NCBI GenBank assembly: GCA_940671915.1
Contig: CALNVZ010001592.1
Location: 133,806 to 197,805, forward strand
Length of the DNA: 64,000 bases
Reading direction: 5' to 3'
Origin: Paracentrotus lividus
Taxonomy: Eukaryota > Echinodermata > Echinoidea > Camarodonta > Echinidae
The notes beneath the pieces were generated by a model. The model saw only the letters and a program-made list of their open reading frames with translations, ran no database searches and was not told the origin of the DNA. Position numbers and translations under genes: made by a program. This document shows, in pieces, positions 63,063 to 64,000 of the stretch (its first letter is position 1; every line of letters begins with the position of its first letter).

Positions 63063-63862
63063 GTATTTTTAAAAAATGTGTAACCTACCGTTGAGCTTTG
63101 GGAGGATGAACATCTTGACTGCAAGATTGATTGAGCTCTGAAGTTTAGGGATCTGTAAATAATATGCAAAAGGTAAAATATAAAGTAAACGAATTTCATC
63201 TAAGAAAATTCCATTAAAGCTGATGGTTGCAAAATATTTTTTTTTTTTTTTTTATAGATATAACATTTACATCAATTTCATTTAGATATGTACCGTATAT
63301 CTGTATAAACCAAGTAATTTCACGTATGCTTTACGTCGAAATACTTTCTGTAATATAACAGTTTTGTTTTTGACAGCCTTCAAATTGCAATATTTTTTAA
63401 ATCAATTGCTATTGCAACATATTTGATGAATTCACTCATGTCTAATTTTATTACTCGGTACTCATATTCCAGGCCAGGCCTATGTGAATGCATTGTTAAA
63501 CTAATAACTAATATTCTTACGTGAAATAGGGTTTTGTATATTTTTTTTGTTGTTCAACAAAGTTTTAATTTTCATAAATCTCCACATACATTCACTTTTT
63601 TTTAAGTCTTCTTGAAAAAAAAAAACGAACGAAAGAGAAGATTTAAAAAATTCATTTAGTTTATCATTTGTAAAACTCTTCAAAAGAAAATATAAAAAGT
63701 CACAACAGATCATCGATGACTTTTGAATCTAGATTTGTATCATCATGATGAAAATGGAAATGTGGTGGAAATACACAGACTAAAAGCCATATTTTGGAGA
63801 TAAAATTGTAAAAACTTACTGGTATTGGGCCCACATCTGACTGTACATCTTCCAACAGCGTG
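60692..63862 (-). CDS. BPI/LBP/CETP-family protein, last four exons (5' part outside window)
   Basis: Known of the family: two-domain lipid-binding proteins; BPI and LBP bind bacterial LPS in innate immunity, CETP and PLTP move lipids. Seen: exons 63820-63862, 63089-63152, 61446-61522 and 60692-60733 join in phase to TLLEDVQSDVGPIPIPKLQ, SSINLAVKMFILPKLNG, MGLVGVPLPKMDGFEMTKTN and VTLGLGYMKIGTDLTHIG before TAA. This matches the C-terminal end of BPI-type proteins: a helix after GPFP-like residues, LPKLN, then the (G)xPLP turn and final beta strands. Orthology to BPI, LBP or another member cannot be decided from 74 residues. Confidence 0.85.
61446..61522 (-). CDS. BPI-like exon (second from last)
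   Basis: 77 nt, (G)MGLVGVPLPKMDGFEM then TKTNVTLGL; contains the family's PLP motif. Acceptor TTATGACAG, donor GTATGATTTT. Confidence 0.88.
61998..62980. repeat. Repeated hairpin TGTCCCACTTACCCC / GGGGTAAGTGGGACA
   Basis: Hairpins at ~62005-62042, ~62138-62165 and ~62749-62788, with a half copy at ~62962-62977. The flanks (AAAACGTTTATATCTAAATA) repeat with a ~650 bp period, so a large unit was duplicated. In the BPI-like intron between 61523 and 63088. Confidence 0.75.
63089..63152 (-). CDS. BPI-like exon (third from last)
   Basis: 64 nt, IPKLQSSINLAVKMFILPK then LN. Acceptor TTATTTACAG, donor GTAGGTTAC. Confidence 0.85.
63820..63862 (-). CDS. BPI-like exon (fourth from last)
   Basis: 43 nt, TLLEDVQSDVGPIP. 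Acceptor TTTTGTATACAG, donor GTAAGTTTTT. Continues from an exon outside the window with two bases carried over. Confidence 0.8.
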
Positions 63863-64000
63863 CTGTATACAAAATAAAATGGAGGCGAATGAATAATAAT
63901 AATAATGATAATAATAATAATAATGATAATTACTTAATACATATTTCCACCTTGGTGTTTCCAAGCGCTTATAGTGTTAACTAATAGTTACGCGACATAG

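Overview
The window is metazoan nuclear DNA, not bacterial or viral. It is AT-rich, its genes are split by long introns, and it is packed with short foldback/MITE elements and microsatellites. The protein content is animal (a RELCH orthologue, LYRM4/ISD11 and a BPI/LBP-family protein). The dense TACATGTA-type words and the repeat families (a CACCCTGG-ended hairpin MITE, TTAGACCAA arrays, Tc1-type inverted repeats) point to a marine invertebrate deuterostome, most likely a sea urchin or other echinoderm. The species cannot be fixed from the sequence alone.

Layout. (1) 1-6600: no recognisable gene; AT-rich sequence downstream of RELCH, with a ~490 bp MITE. (2) 6957-46651, minus strand: a complete RELCH gene (RAB11-binding LisH/coiled-coil/HEAT protein, formerly KIAA1468). 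I reconstructed 23 coding exons, with phase-consistent splice junctions from exon 2 to the end; the conceptual protein is about 1,190 aa. Exon 1 carries several apparent single-base losses. Two alternative terminal exons (8462-8600 and 6957-7104) both splice in phase from exon 22 and end in related C-termini. (3) 46652-50948: intergenic, between the head-to-head starts of RELCH and LYRM4; repeats only. (4) 50949-54001, plus strand: complete three-exon LYRM4 (93 aa), with a (CAT)n microsatellite of about 54 units in intron 1. (5) 54002-60691: no gene; MITE clusters and a Tc1-type non-autonomous element with another MITE nested in its right end. (6) 60692-63862, minus strand: the last four exons of a BPI/LBP/CETP-family gene whose 5' part lies beyond the window.

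The most striking observation is that five places in RELCH carry tandem duplications whose units contain an exon edge: the terminal exon (170 bp x3), the last codons plus stop of the other terminal exon, the 3' splice site of exon 20 (~70 bp, about 16 copies), the 5' splice site of exon 18 (126 bp x3) and the 3' splice site of exon 2 (~180 bp x4). The minisatellites therefore carry arrays of real or decoy splice sites and stop codons. Other structures worth a second look are an interstitial (CCCTAA)n tract forming the loop of a GC-rich palindrome in a RELCH intron, a palindromic CCCACGAGTCC array next to RELCH exon 1, and a 1.5 kb foldback element.

The three genes share no obvious pathway (endosome-to-Golgi cholesterol traffic, mitochondrial Fe-S assembly, innate immunity/lipid binding); their proximity looks incidental.
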